The notes: generated from the letters alone by a model not told the origin. Positions 24,486 to 31,684 are shown, numbered from the stretch's first letter. The stretch is DNA of 64,000 nt from Burkholderia cepacia ATCC 25416 (GCF_001411495.1 NZ_CP012981.1:2604001-2668000), one strand, 5' to 3'. A program made the numbers and translations.

Positions 24486-25453
24486 GTCATTGCCGTTCGT
24501 TCCACCGGACGCTGACGCGCGATACGTGGCTGTATACGGAGATGATCACGACGGGCGCGCTGTTGTTCGGCGATGCCCAGCGGCATCTTGCGTTCACGCC
24601 GAACGAATCGCCGGTCGCGCTGCAGTTGGGCGGCAGCGAGCGCGACGATCTGGCGCGCGCGGCGAAGCTCGGCGAGCAGTGGGGCTACGACGAAATCAAC
24701 CTGAATTGCGGATGTCCGTCCGAGCGTGTGCAGCGCGGCGCGTTCGGCGCGTGCCTGATGAACGAGCCGCAACTCGTCGCGGACTGCGTGAAGGCGATGC
24801 GCGATGCGGTGTCGGTGCCGGTTACGGTCAAGCACCGGATCGGTGTCGACGCGGTCGAGGACTACGCATTCGTGCGCGACTTCGTCGGCACGGTGGCCGA
24901 GGCTGGCTGCGAAACGTTCGTCGTGCATGCACGCAATGCGATCCTGAAAGGGTTGTCGCCGAAAGAGAACCGCGAGATCCCGCCGCTCAAGTACGACTAT
25001 GCGTATCGGTTGAAGCGCGATTTTCCTTCGCTCGAGATCGTCATCAACGGCGGCATCACGACGCTCGACGAGGTTGCGCAGCATCTCGAGCATGTCGACG
25101 GCGTGATGCTCGGCCGCGAGGCGTATCACAACCCGTACGTGCTCGCGGAGGTCGATGCACGCTTCTATGGATCGACGGCAGCGACGCCGACGCGCGAAGA
25201 GGCCGAGGCGAAGCTGATCGAATACTGCGCGGCCGAACTGAAGCGCGGCACCTACCTCGGCGCGATCGTGCGGCATGCGCTCGGACTGTATCGCGGGATG
25301 CCCGGTGCACGTGGCTGGCGTCGTGTGCTGTCGGACAACAAGAAGCTTGCACGCGGCGATCTGGCCGTGTTCGACGAGGCGCGCGCGCATCTGAACGAGG
25401 CCGAAGAAGTTTTTGAAAAAAAAGCTTTGCAAGATTCAAAAGTGTTCGTATAA
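24413..25453 (+). CDS. dusA: tRNA-dihydrouridine(20/20a) synthase DusA
   Basis: This 346-residue host enzyme reduces U20/U20a in tRNA D-loops using FMN and NADPH. Hallmarks are VSVAPMLDWTDRHCR near the start, the active-site block INLNCGCPSERVQRGAFGACLM (catalytic Cys in GCPS, split here across INLNCGCPS and ERVQRGAFGACLM), VKHRIGVD and INGGITTLDE. The first dozen residues (MFQENSIKSTG) do not look like DusA and lie in the phage-derived segment, so the prophage has probably supplied a new start. Confidence 0.95.
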   Translation: MFQENSIKSTGRRVSVAPMLDWTDRHCRSFHRTLTRDTWLYTEMITTGALLFGDAQRHLAFTPNESPVALQLGGSERDDLARAAKLGEQWGYDEINLNCGCPSERVQRGAFGACLMNEPQLVADCVKAMRDAVSVPVTVKHRIGVDAVEDYAFVRDFVGTVAEAGCETFVVHARNAILKGLSPKENREIPPLKYDYAYRLKRDFPSLEIVINGGITTLDEVAQHLEHVDGVMLGREAYHNPYVLAEVDARFYGSTAATPTREEAEAKLIEYCAAELKRGTYLGAIVRHALGLYRGMPGARGWRRVLSDNKKLARGDLAVFDEARAHLNEAEEVFEKKALQDSKVFV

Positions 25454-25454
25454 T
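25427..25454 (+). promoter_or_regulatory. Sigma-70 promoter of tRNA-His, overlapping the end of dusA
   Basis: TTGCAA (25427-25432), a 16-base spacer and a perfect TATAAT (25449-25454) precede the tRNA. The dusA stop codon TAA lies inside the -10 box. Transcription would begin near 25461. Confidence 0.65.
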
Positions 25455-25457
25455 CTT

Positions 25458-25493
25458 GTTCTTCGCTGCTGAAACACAAAAGCAGCGAAGAAC
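25458..25493 (+). repeat. Inverted repeat in the tRNA-His leader
   Basis: GTTCTTCGCTGCT (25458-25470) pairs perfectly with AGCAGCGAAGAAC (25481-25493) across a 10-base loop. It has no T-run on the plus strand. It could end dusA transcripts imperfectly or guide tRNA 5' processing; on the minus strand it is followed by T residues. Confidence 0.6.
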
Positions 25494-25509
25494 AAAAAGC
25501 AGTAACAGT

Positions 25510-25586
25510 GGTGGCTGTAGCTCAGTTGGTAGAGTCCAGGATTGTGATTCCTGTCGTCGTGGGTTCGAGTCCCATCAGCCACCCCA
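25510..25586 (+). tRNA. tRNA-His (GTG anticodon)
   Basis: Cloverleaf parts are visible: extra G-1 at 25510, acceptor GTGGCTG/CAGCCAC, D-loop AGCTCAGTTGGTAGAG, anticodon stem CAGGA with loop TTGTGAT (anticodon GTG), T-arm GTGGGTTCGAGTCCCAT, discriminator C and encoded CCA (25584-25586). The G-1:C73 pair is specific for tRNA-His. Its 3' end is the probable integration site of prophage 2. Confidence 0.97.
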
Positions 25587-25617
25587 AAGAATTCTGAGCA
25601 GTATCAAGCAGTTAGAA

Positions 25618-25649
25618 ACGGCACTGAGATTTTATCCAGTGCCGTTTTT
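25618..25649 (+). terminator. Intrinsic terminator between tRNA-His and integrase 2
   Basis: ACGGCACTG (25618-25626) pairs with CAGTGCCGT (25637-25645), followed by TTTT. It ends tRNA-His transcription before the convergent prophage 2 integrase. Confidence 0.85.
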
Positions 25650-25673
25650 GTTTTGGAATTCCCAAATTGGGAA

Positions 25674-26699
25674 TTACATGCCTCTTCGCTTTACGATTTT
25701 CGTTCGATCGTAGACGCGCGCCGTCGTCGCCGGATTCGCATGCAAGTCCGGCAATGCGCCGCGTTCCGCCTTATGCCGCGTCACGTAATACGCGCGCAGG
25801 TCGTGGAACGTAAAGCGCCTCCCGATCTTCTTCAGCTCCAGGGCCTTGCTCATCAGCTTCGACCATTCGGTCTTGAAGCCGGCCGGCGTGTAGTGCGTCG
25901 CGTATCGATTCGAGAACACGTATAGGCAGTCGTCCTTGCGAGCAGCGCGCAGGCGCGCGATCAGTTCGGTCAGAGCGGGCGTGATCTCGATATGCTCGAT
26001 CACCTCGCCGCGTTTCTTGCCGCGCTGCTTCGCGCGCTTGACGCGGATCTCGCCGGCGGCTTCGTCGATCTGAGGCCACGCGAGATCGAGAAACTCGACC
26101 TTCCGGTTGCCCGCCAGCGCCGCATATTCGGCGGCCATGCCGATGACCGCCTTTTGTCCGCCGAGCGACGCTACCCAGGCGGCGAACGACTGGAAGTCTT
26201 CCGGTTCGGGTGCTTCGGTGCGCGGCTGCTCCTCGTTCCGACGAACCTCGCGACAGGGGTTATGCTTGGCCTCGCCGCGGTCGATCGCCAGACCGATCAG
26301 GTTCGAAAGCAGCGCAACCTCGCGGTTGGCGCGCACCGGCGCGGCTGCGCGCTCGATGCGCAGATAGCGCGAGACGTGTGTCGCGTCGATGTCGGCGGCG
26401 CGCATGTCGCCGAACGTTTCCAGCAGCGGCCCGCTGCATTGCTTGTAGTCGTTGCGCGTGTACTGCGAGTAGCGCTGCCATCCGGGCGTCTCCTGGAACT
26501 GCTCCCATAGCCGCGCGATCGTGCCAACGTCGTCGCCGGCGCCGAGCAGGTCGAGCACCTTGCGTATTGCGACGAGCCGGTCCTGGCCGAGGTTGATCGG
26601 CTTCTTCCCGACCGGGTGATAGCGGTACGTGAAGCCTTCCTTCCGTTTCCGCGCCTCCATGCGCGGCAGGAGGCCATCACGTTCCCGGTGCTTCTTCAT
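25674..26699 (-). CDS. int: Prophage 2 integrase, tyrosine recombinase (tRNA-His site)
   Basis: This 341-residue protein starts at ATG 26699 (MKKHRERDG), overlapping the excisionase-like gene by ATGA. The N-terminal arm region has KRKEGFTYRYHPVGKKPINLG. Catalytic residues appear as Arg199 (GNRKVEF), His299 and Arg302 (HDLRAYY) and Tyr330 (ARVYDRT). The usual GH motif is replaced by a HANPAT segment (His320). It lies about 90 bases from the tRNA-His 3' end, as expected for a tRNA-integrating phage. Confidence 0.92.
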   Translation of the reverse strand: MKKHRERDGLLPRMEARKRKEGFTYRYHPVGKKPINLGQDRLVAIRKVLDLLGAGDDVGTIARLWEQFQETPGWQRYSQYTRNDYKQCSGPLLETFGDMRAADIDATHVSRYLRIERAAAPVRANREVALLSNLIGLAIDRGEAKHNPCREVRRNEEQPRTEAPEPEDFQSFAAWVASLGGQKAVIGMAAEYAALAGNRKVEFLDLAWPQIDEAAGEIRVKRAKQRGKKRGEVIEHIEITPALTELIARLRAARKDDCLYVFSNRYATHYTPAGFKTEWSKLMSKALELKKIGRRFTFHDLRAYYVTRHKAERGALPDLHANPATTARVYDRTKIVKRRGM

Positions 26700-26902
26700 G
26701 CTGCGACTCTCCATTTCGGCTGCGCGCGCGGCGCGGCTTCGGCGCGCGGGCGGTTGACCTGCTCCCACGTCAGCATGGGATGCCCGTCAGCCTTTCGCGG
26801 CGCGTCGATGCCGAGTGCTTTCTTGATCCACCGGGCCTGCGCCGCACCCTGTTTCAGGCCGCCCGTCAGCTCGACGAGCTCGTCATTGGTCACGATTGGC
26901 AT
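26696..26902 (-). CDS. Excisionase-like protein, DUF4224 type
   Basis: This 68-residue protein begins VTNDELVELTGGLKQGAAQ and continues with RWIKKALGIDAP and HPMLTWEQVNRP, the pattern of DUF4224. These small proteins lie directly upstream of phage integrases and probably act as recombination directionality factors through a compact winged-helix domain. The four-base overlap with int supports co-expression. Confidence 0.75.
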   Translation of the reverse strand: MPIVTNDELVELTGGLKQGAAQARWIKKALGIDAPRKADGHPMLTWEQVNRPRAEAAPRAQPKWRVAA

Positions 26903-26904
26903 GG

Positions 26905-27918
26905 CTACACCTCCGGGAATTCGTCGTGCGTACGGCCGTCGAGGTGGCGGCCGGCGGCGCGCTTTCCGACCTTGGTAAAGTGGTGGTTCGCCGCGAAGCG
27001 GAAAACTGGCTCACGAGCTGGTGTCGTCCCGCATCCGCGGATAGCCGTGCCATTCGGCTCGACAGGCAGCCATTCGCCCCATTGCTTGAACAGAAACGGC
27101 ACGCCGTAGGCCGTGCACTGGTCGCGAAGATCTCGGGCCCAGCCGGGATGCATCGGCCGCGCGCCGGGGCCGCTTTCGCCGCCGACGATCACCCAGTCGA
27201 GTCTGGGCGAGCTGTACCCCGAACCGTCGTCGGCATATTCGGTGGTCGGCCCGTGGATCCATGGCGCATCGGCAGGGCAGTCTTCGCAGGACTGCATTTC
27301 CCGCATGCAGCAGACACCCGTTGGATCGAACCAGGCTCGAAGATCGACCGGCCCGAGCAGCGGCTCCATCGATAGAAACCGGCGGCGCGCCGGCGTCATG
27401 AGAAGCTTTTCGATGTCGCGATCGGCCTCGACCTGGTCGACGATCGTCGCGCCGAGCGAGACACCCGGCCAGGGTAGCTCGTCCCACGTGTTGATCCCGC
27501 ACGACAGCTCGTCGACGACTTCGTTTAGCATCGCGTGCGCGTTGCCGATCCGCTTCGTCAAGAGCAGCCAGTCGAGGTTCGGCGTCTTGGCGATCAACCT
27601 GAACAGGTCGACGCGCCATGCCGGATCGACGGCGTTGTCGAACACGTCAGCAAGCGACGCGCAGAATACGCGCTGGCGCCGGCCGTGCGCGGCGAAAAAC
27701 TCGGCATGTGCCTCTTCCCATGCGAGCGGCTTGCGCCAATTCGCCTGCGACGTGCGGCGGCGCGGCGCGCCGGGCCCCCAGTTCACGGCCGTGCCGCCGG
27801 CGAAGCGCGCGTTACGCGTCTCCGCGTAGCAGTGGTCGCAGCCCGGGCCGATCTTCTGGCAGCCTTCCCACGGGTTGAAGGTGTGGTCGCACCATTCGAT
27901 TTTGGTGTTCTCGCTCAC
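26905..27918 (-). CDS. Phage Gp37/Gp68 family protein (DUF5131)
   Basis: This 337-residue protein starts at GTG 27918 (GTGA overlap). Its opening IEWCDHTFNPWEGC and KIGPGCDHCYAE gives a C...C...C-x2-C-Y cluster typical of DUF5131. The fold is related to radical-SAM TIM barrels and an Fe-S cluster is plausible, but the reaction is unknown. A second Cys group lies at VCCMREMQSCEDCP. Such genes are common in phage early regions. Two bases separate it from the excisionase gene. Confidence 0.8.
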   Translation of the reverse strand: MSENTKIEWCDHTFNPWEGCQKIGPGCDHCYAETRNARFAGGTAVNWGPGAPRRRTSQANWRKPLAWEEAHAEFFAAHGRRQRVFCASLADVFDNAVDPAWRVDLFRLIAKTPNLDWLLLTKRIGNAHAMLNEVVDELSCGINTWDELPWPGVSLGATIVDQVEADRDIEKLLMTPARRRFLSMEPLLGPVDLRAWFDPTGVCCMREMQSCEDCPADAPWIHGPTTEYADDGSGYSSPRLDWVIVGGESGPGARPMHPGWARDLRDQCTAYGVPFLFKQWGEWLPVEPNGTAIRGCGTTPAREPVFRFAANHHFTKVGKRAAGRHLDGRTHDEFPEV

Positions 27919-28673
27919 GATGCGTCTCCTGCGCGGGCGGTGTCGTACTTGGCTTTGGCTTCGCGGTAGTGTTCGTCGCAGCAGAAGCCTTGGCCCATCC
28001 AAAGCGAGGACGACGGATTGCCGCAGAAGCAGGACGGCATGGGGTTCGCCTGGTTTGCGTTGAACCAGAACTGAGCATGCTTGCCGTGCGGCGCGTCGAA
28101 ATCGGGGAGGTGGCCCGGACCGGCCAAGGTATTGACGATCCAGCTCAGGCCCGCTTCAGCGCCGTTGCCGTGCTGCCACTCGATAACGGCGGACTGCATG
28201 GCAACGGTTTGGTCGTGGATGATGTCCGACAGCGTCTTGATGAGAGACTCCGACCGCACGACGTCGCGCGTCTTCTGTTCTTCACGCTTCAGACGCTCGC
28301 GCATCGATTCGTGCTTCTTTTCGCGCACATACAACGCGACTGGACCGTCCTCGGTGTCGTAGATTTCGAGTAGGAGCCAGCCGTCGCCGGCCGGCGCGCT
28401 CGGCGTCCAGAAGCTGCAGTTCGCACTGTTGGATGAGAAGTACTGGTCATACGTGTCGCAATCGACGTCGTTCTCCATATGGATGAACGCGGCTTCGATA
28501 CCGAACGCAGCGAAGAACGTCTCGTAGTTCACATCCTCGTCGAGGTACGGGACGGCGGGGTGCGACAGCATGCCTTCCTCGTCGCGCACGATCTCGCGCG
28601 GCGTGAGAATCGCGCGGCGCAGCCCCTGGAGGTCGGCCGGCATAGCGGCGCGCGGGGTATCGGTGGTGGTCAT
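27915..28673 (-). CDS. Unknown early phage protein with C-terminal Cys/His cluster
   Basis: No family is recognised for this 252-residue protein. The N-terminal half is acidic and aromatic (VPYLDEDVNYETFFAAFGIE) and a central basic helix (SMRERLKREEQKTRDVVRSE) follows. The end holds SCFCGNPSSSLWMG and FCCDEHYREA, a likely zinc-binding site. It overlaps both neighbours by four bases, so it belongs to the leftward early operon downstream of the DGR. Confidence 0.65.
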   Translation of the reverse strand: MTTTDTPRAAMPADLQGLRRAILTPREIVRDEEGMLSHPAVPYLDEDVNYETFFAAFGIEAAFIHMENDVDCDTYDQYFSSNSANCSFWTPSAPAGDGWLLLEIYDTEDGPVALYVREKKHESMRERLKREEQKTRDVVRSESLIKTLSDIIHDQTVAMQSAVIEWQHGNGAEAGLSWIVNTLAGPGHLPDFDAPHGKHAQFWFNANQANPMPSCFCGNPSSSLWMGQGFCCDEHYREAKAKYDTARAGDAS

Positions 28674-29065
28674 TGTTCCCGGCCCTCCATGTCGGCAGCG
28701 GTGATGACATACTGGCGCACATTGACGACGCTGTAGAACGTCGGCTTCGCGTGCTTCTCGATCCAGCCGGCCAGCAGCGCATCGAGTTCGGCCCTTGCTT
28801 CTGGCATGACGTCCGGGTAGCCGTCCGCATATTCGCCGACCTCGTCGTAGGCACGATTGCCCATCGTGTCAATCACGTCGTCCGCATCGCACAGATACTT
28901 GATCGAGATGGGTTCAACATCTCCGACGTACACGACGTCGCCGATGGCGAGGTCCTCGTATGTGTCGAGCAGCTCATCGAGCTCGTCACACGTGAAATCC
29001 TCGTTGTTGCGGCTCCAGACGACGCGCACATCAGCTGCCTGGCTGTTTTCGGTTTGGGTGGTCAT
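28670..29065 (-). CDS. Unknown acidic early phage protein
   Basis: This 131-residue protein is very acidic, with DFTCDELDELLDTYEDL and GDVVYVGDVEPI, and a C-terminal TFYSVVNVRQYVIT strand. GAGGAGTGTCCC precedes the ATG. It lies 10 bases after the reverse transcriptase stop and overlaps the next gene by ATGA, so it is probably co-transcribed with the DGR. The strong negative charge recalls DNA-mimic anti-restriction proteins, but nothing more supports that. Confidence 0.6.
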   Translation of the reverse strand: MTTQTENSQAADVRVVWSRNNEDFTCDELDELLDTYEDLAIGDVVYVGDVEPISIKYLCDADDVIDTMGNRAYDEVGEYADGYPDVMPEARAELDALLAGWIEKHAKPTFYSVVNVRQYVITAADMEGREQ

Positions 29066-29075
29066 GGGACACTCC

Positions 29076-30221
29076 TCAGAAGGTTCTCGTGAGATCGCGA
29101 TCGACGGCTTTACCCAGCGAACGCAGAAGGTTCGCGAGGCTCGCGCGATCGTGGTGGCTGGCGGTTGCCTGCCGCAGCAGGCCGAAATACGAATTCGCGA
29201 CCGGCATCAGATCGCCGGCTGGTGTCTCGGCGACGCGCCGCAGGGCTTCGTTGCGCGTGCGTTTCCGCGTCTCGCGACGCCATGGCTTGATGACCTGACC
29301 GACGAAGTCGATGCCGCGGTCAATCGGCTGGAGGATGGTTTTGCGCGGGTTGATCCGCGCGCCGAGCTGCGTGGGCAGGAACGCGGTGACGTCGGCGAGG
29401 ATCGCGTTCAAGCGCGCCGGCGACTCGTGCAGGAACACGAAATCGTCGACGTACCGGATGTAGTGCCGCGCGCGGAGCACATGCTTCGCGCGCTGATCGA
29501 GAACGTCGAGGTACACGTTCGCGAAGAACTGGCTCGACAGGTTGCCGATCGGAAGGCCAAGGTGCTCGGCTTGTTCCATCAGGCGCTTGTGCGGCGGCAC
29601 GAGCTCGATCATTGCCGGGTCGCCGTGGTGTTCGAAGTCGGCCCGTGGATCGTGCATCAGCACGCGCTCGGTCAGCGCACGCCAAAACGGCTCGGAGATC
29701 TTCGCGAAGAGCAGGTCGAGCAGGATGCGCTTGTCGATGCTGACGAAGAAGTTCGCGAGATCGCACTTCAGGTAGAACGCGCGACGCGACCAGTTCTGCG
29801 TGATCGATCGCACCTTCGCTTCGAGGCGCTGCGCGGCGTATAGCGTGCCGCGGCCCTTGATGCAGGCGCATGAATCGGCGATGAAGGACCGCTCGAAGCT
29901 CGGGCCGATCCGGTTGTAAAGCAGGTGGTGCACGATGCGATCGCGAAATGCGGCCGCCCAGACTTCGCGCGGCTTCGGTCTCGTGATGACGAAGCATTTC
30001 GAGCGGCCGGGTGTGTAACTGCCTTCGGCCAGCTCGTCGTACAGGCGTCGCAGGTTGCGTTCGAGCCGCATTTCGAACGCGAGCGCTGCATTGCTGTTTC
30101 GCTTCGTTCGCCGGCAGTCGAGATACGCTTCGACCAGCTCGGCGAACGAAAATGGCCCTCGATCTGCGGACGGCTCGGGCGCGCAACTCGTTGTTCTGGT
30201 GGTTGTTGTTCTGGTTGCCAT
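29076..30221 (-). CDS. DGR reverse transcriptase
   Basis: This 381-residue RT (from ATG 30221) copies template-repeat RNA with errors at adenines for mutagenic retrohoming. Motifs in order: AAAFRDRIVHHLL, LKCDLANFFVSID (about 151-163), GLPIGNLSSQFFAN (222-235) and YIRYVDDFVFL with catalytic YVDD at 257-260. The IGxxxSQ form in motif 4 is diagnostic of DGR enzymes and differs from retrons and group II introns. The only ATG near the conserved N-terminus (PFSFAELVEAYLDCRR) lies inside the template repeat without a clear Shine-Dalgarno, so the true start is uncertain. Confidence 0.95.
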   Translation of the reverse strand: MATRTTTTRTTSCAPEPSADRGPFSFAELVEAYLDCRRTKRNSNAALAFEMRLERNLRRLYDELAEGSYTPGRSKCFVITRPKPREVWAAAFRDRIVHHLLYNRIGPSFERSFIADSCACIKGRGTLYAAQRLEAKVRSITQNWSRRAFYLKCDLANFFVSIDKRILLDLLFAKISEPFWRALTERVLMHDPRADFEHHGDPAMIELVPPHKRLMEQAEHLGLPIGNLSSQFFANVYLDVLDQRAKHVLRARHYIRYVDDFVFLHESPARLNAILADVTAFLPTQLGARINPRKTILQPIDRGIDFVGQVIKPWRRETRKRTRNEALRRVAETPAGDLMPVANSYFGLLRQATASHHDRASLANLLRSLGKAVDRDLTRTF

Positions 30222-30251
30222 TGTTGAAGTTCTGGTACCACGCCCAGCCGG
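30162..30251 (-). repeat. DGR template repeat (TR)
   Basis: This 90-bp repeat, read leftward, contains CAGAACTTCAACAATGGCAA and further AAC codons, ending GAGTTGCGCGCCCGAGCC. It is adenine-rich exactly where the three variable repeats differ. It lies between avd and the RT, as in the Bordetella BPP-1 cassette, and overlaps the candidate RT start. Outside adenine positions it is identical to all three variable repeats. Confidence 0.95.
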
Positions 30252-30414
30252 AGGTATCGTGCGATCTACGTCGCCCGACCGATTTCTCAGTCGGAAAACT
30301 GCGCTGGACCTTTCCGCACGCCGGCGGCCGGTTTCCTTATTGCGCATGGCGGTGGCTTTGTGAGCCAGCGGCACGACCAGATTGATATATCGCTCAGCCG
30401 CGAAGGCCTTAACC
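30252..30414 (-). ncRNA. Spacer between avd and TR; probable 5' part of the DGR template RNA
   Basis: These 163 bases hold no convincing gene. Read leftward they include a short hairpin (GACTGAGAAATCGGTC region, about 30277-30294). In known DGRs the RNA flanking TR is needed for priming and RT-Avd binding, so this stretch is likely part of the functional RNA. Its boundaries cannot be set from sequence alone. Confidence 0.4.
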
Positions 30415-30771
30415 TTAGCGGAGCGGGCGACGGTTTGCGGCGTTCTTCCAGCCGGTGGCCTGCTTCCCGATGCTCGTCGTCTTCTCGACGGCAGCTGCGT
30501 AGCCGTCACGTGCGATCAGGCGCTTGTCCATGCTGAGCCGAAGCAGCAGCTCGATCACCTGCAGGCGCTCGAGCAATTCGACGAGGTGGGGTGCCTTGTC
30601 GGCCGCGACGTTCGCGCGAAACACCAACACCATGATCTCGATGCACTCCGCGCTGATCTTCTCGCCGATGCTGCGCTTGAAGTCGCGGGGCATGTTCTTG
30701 ACCAGGTTGGTAACGTCATCGAGCAACCCGTAGGCCGTTCGATATATCGGGAGTTGGTTGTGCAGGGCCAC
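30415..30771 (-). CDS. avd: Avd, DGR accessory variability determinant
   Basis: This 118-residue protein starts at GTG 30771. The all-helical sequence (PIYRTAYGLLDDVTNLVKNM, FKRSIGEKISAECIEIMVLV, HLVELLERLQVIELLLRLSM) matches the four-helix-bundle Avd family. It forms a basic pentameric barrel that binds the RT and template RNA. The order target - avd - TR - RT is that of BPP-1. It begins 14 bases after the first target gene. The C-terminal TGWKNAANRRPLR is basic. Confidence 0.92.
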   Translation of the reverse strand: MALHNQLPIYRTAYGLLDDVTNLVKNMPRDFKRSIGEKISAECIEIMVLVFRANVAADKAPHLVELLERLQVIELLLRLSMDKRLIARDGYAAAVEKTTSIGKQATGWKNAANRRPLR

Positions 30772-30785
30772 GGTGGGTTAAATGA

Positions 30786-31250
30786 TCAAAAAACTGAAGG
30801 GATAAATCTGCGGACGGCTCGGGCGCGCAACTCGTCGTACTGGCGGCTGCCGTACTGGTGGCCATCGCCGAAGTACTGGTACCACGCCCAGCCGGAATTC
30901 GATTCATGGCGCTCACCGGACCAGTAATAGGCCGGCTCGAATTCACCCTTCAGGTTGGCGAATAGGAGAGATTGCTCCCGCCGCGTCGGCAGTTCGCCGC
31001 CACGTTCGGCGGCCCACGCCTTCGCCGCCTCCCAGTCCAGATCTTCGGCCCCCCCCGGCAGGAGAATCAGGTAGTGGCTCAACGAGCCATCTTCGAGAAG
31101 GATCGGCCCGGCGATGCGCTCGCCGGCCGCGAGCGGGATCGTGACGGCGTCGACGTGATACTCGGTCGCGCGCGGCTGCTTCTTGAACTCGTCGATCATC
31201 GCGCCGATGCGCGCGTGATCTGCTTCGATCTGTTCGAGCGTGATCGTCAT
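30786..31250 (-). CDS. DGR target protein 1, DUF1566/C-type-lectin-like
   Basis: This 154-residue protein has a helical N-terminus (EQIEADHARIGAMIDEFKKQ) that the other two targets lack. It continues with LILLPGGAEDLDWEAAKAWA, GGELPTRREQSLLFANL and YYWSGERHESNSGWAWYQYF, and the variable region ends ELRARAVRRF. The WA..GG.LPTR.E and YWS..GWAW patterns match DUF1566-type domains, a fold used to display DGR diversity. It has no signal peptide or membrane segment. ATCGGAGCTTGCA provides the Shine-Dalgarno. VR1 lies at its 3' end. Confidence 0.92.
   Translation of the reverse strand: MTITLEQIEADHARIGAMIDEFKKQPRATEYHVDAVTIPLAAGERIAGPILLEDGSLSHYLILLPGGAEDLDWEAAKAWAAERGGELPTRREQSLLFANLKGEFEPAYYWSGERHESNSGWAWYQYFGDGHQYGSRQYDELRARAVRRFIPSVF
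30806..30895 (-). repeat. DGR variable repeat 1
   Basis: The 90 bp align without gaps to TR, with 12 substitutions, every one at a TR adenine. They change codons such as AAC to TAC, GGC, CAC, AGC and GAC within the C-terminal binding-site region of target 1. Confidence 0.95.
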
Positions 31251-31280
31251 TGCAAGCTCCGATTGTGAATGGATGAAGGG

Positions 31281-31643
31281 TTAAATCGACAATCTGCGGA
31301 CGGCCCGGGCGCGCAACTCGTTGCCCTGGTGGTAGCCGTCCTGGTAGCCACCGTTGAAGTGCTGGCACCACGCCCAGCCGGCGAAATCCGGGTCATCGTC
31401 CGGCGTGTTCGACCAGTACGCAGCCTTCTCGAACAGGTCGCGGTGCTGCTCGTATGCGATCACGAGCTCGGCGCGCGTCGGCAGGTCTCCACCGCGGCTC
31501 TTGGCCCAGTCCATCTGTTCCTGCCACGTCCCGCGATCGTTCTCGCCGGGCAGCAGGATCGTGTGCGTGACGTCGCCATTCCTGTCGACGAAGCCGCCGA
31601 GGTAGACCTCGCCGTCGGCGAGCGTGGGAAGCTGGATCTGCAT
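31281..31643 (-). CDS. DGR target protein 2, DUF1566/C-type-lectin-like
   Basis: This 120-residue protein starts at ATG 31643 (CCGGAGAAACC upstream); a longer in-frame extension crosses a terminator-like hairpin and is unlikely. The sequence LADGEVYLGGFVDRNGDV, TILLPGENDRGTWQEQMDWA, GGDLPTRAELVIAYEQH and AAYWSNTPDDDPDFAGWAWC is DUF1566-like and ends NELRARAVRRLSI. It is a close paralogue of target 3. It has no secretion signal, and its partner or ligand is unknown. It lies 30 bases upstream of target 1. Confidence 0.92.
   Translation of the reverse strand: MQIQLPTLADGEVYLGGFVDRNGDVTHTILLPGENDRGTWQEQMDWAKSRGGDLPTRAELVIAYEQHRDLFEKAAYWSNTPDDDPDFAGWAWCQHFNGGYQDGYHQGNELRARAVRRLSI
31292..31381 (-). 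repeat. DGR variable repeat 2
   Basis: The 90 bp align without gaps to TR, with 12 substitutions, all at TR adenines. One (CGA to CGG) lies in the otherwise constant GC-rich 3' part. Confidence 0.95.
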
Positions 31644-31652
31644 GGTTTCTCC

Positions 31653-31684
31653 GGAAAAGAGAAGGGCGCCGATTGGCGCCCTTC
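31653..31684 (-). terminator. Leftward hairpin-T element upstream of DGR target 2
   Basis: GAAGGGCGCC-GATT-GGCGCCCTTC (31661-31684) is a perfect inverted repeat. Read leftward it is followed by TCTTTTCC and then the target 2 Shine-Dalgarno. It would terminate or attenuate early-operon transcripts before the DGR. Confidence 0.7.

Noticed and set aside
29076..30221. Retron or group II intron interpretation of the reverse transcriptase
   Set aside because: Motif 4 has the DGR form IGxxxSQ. Avd, TR and VRs are present, and there are no intron maturase domains, msr/msd structure or retron effector genes.
29076..30509. Full 477-codon RT frame starting at 30509
   Set aside because: The first 95 codons run through the spacer and the template repeat with Arg/Thr-rich composition, and no start there has a ribosome-binding site.
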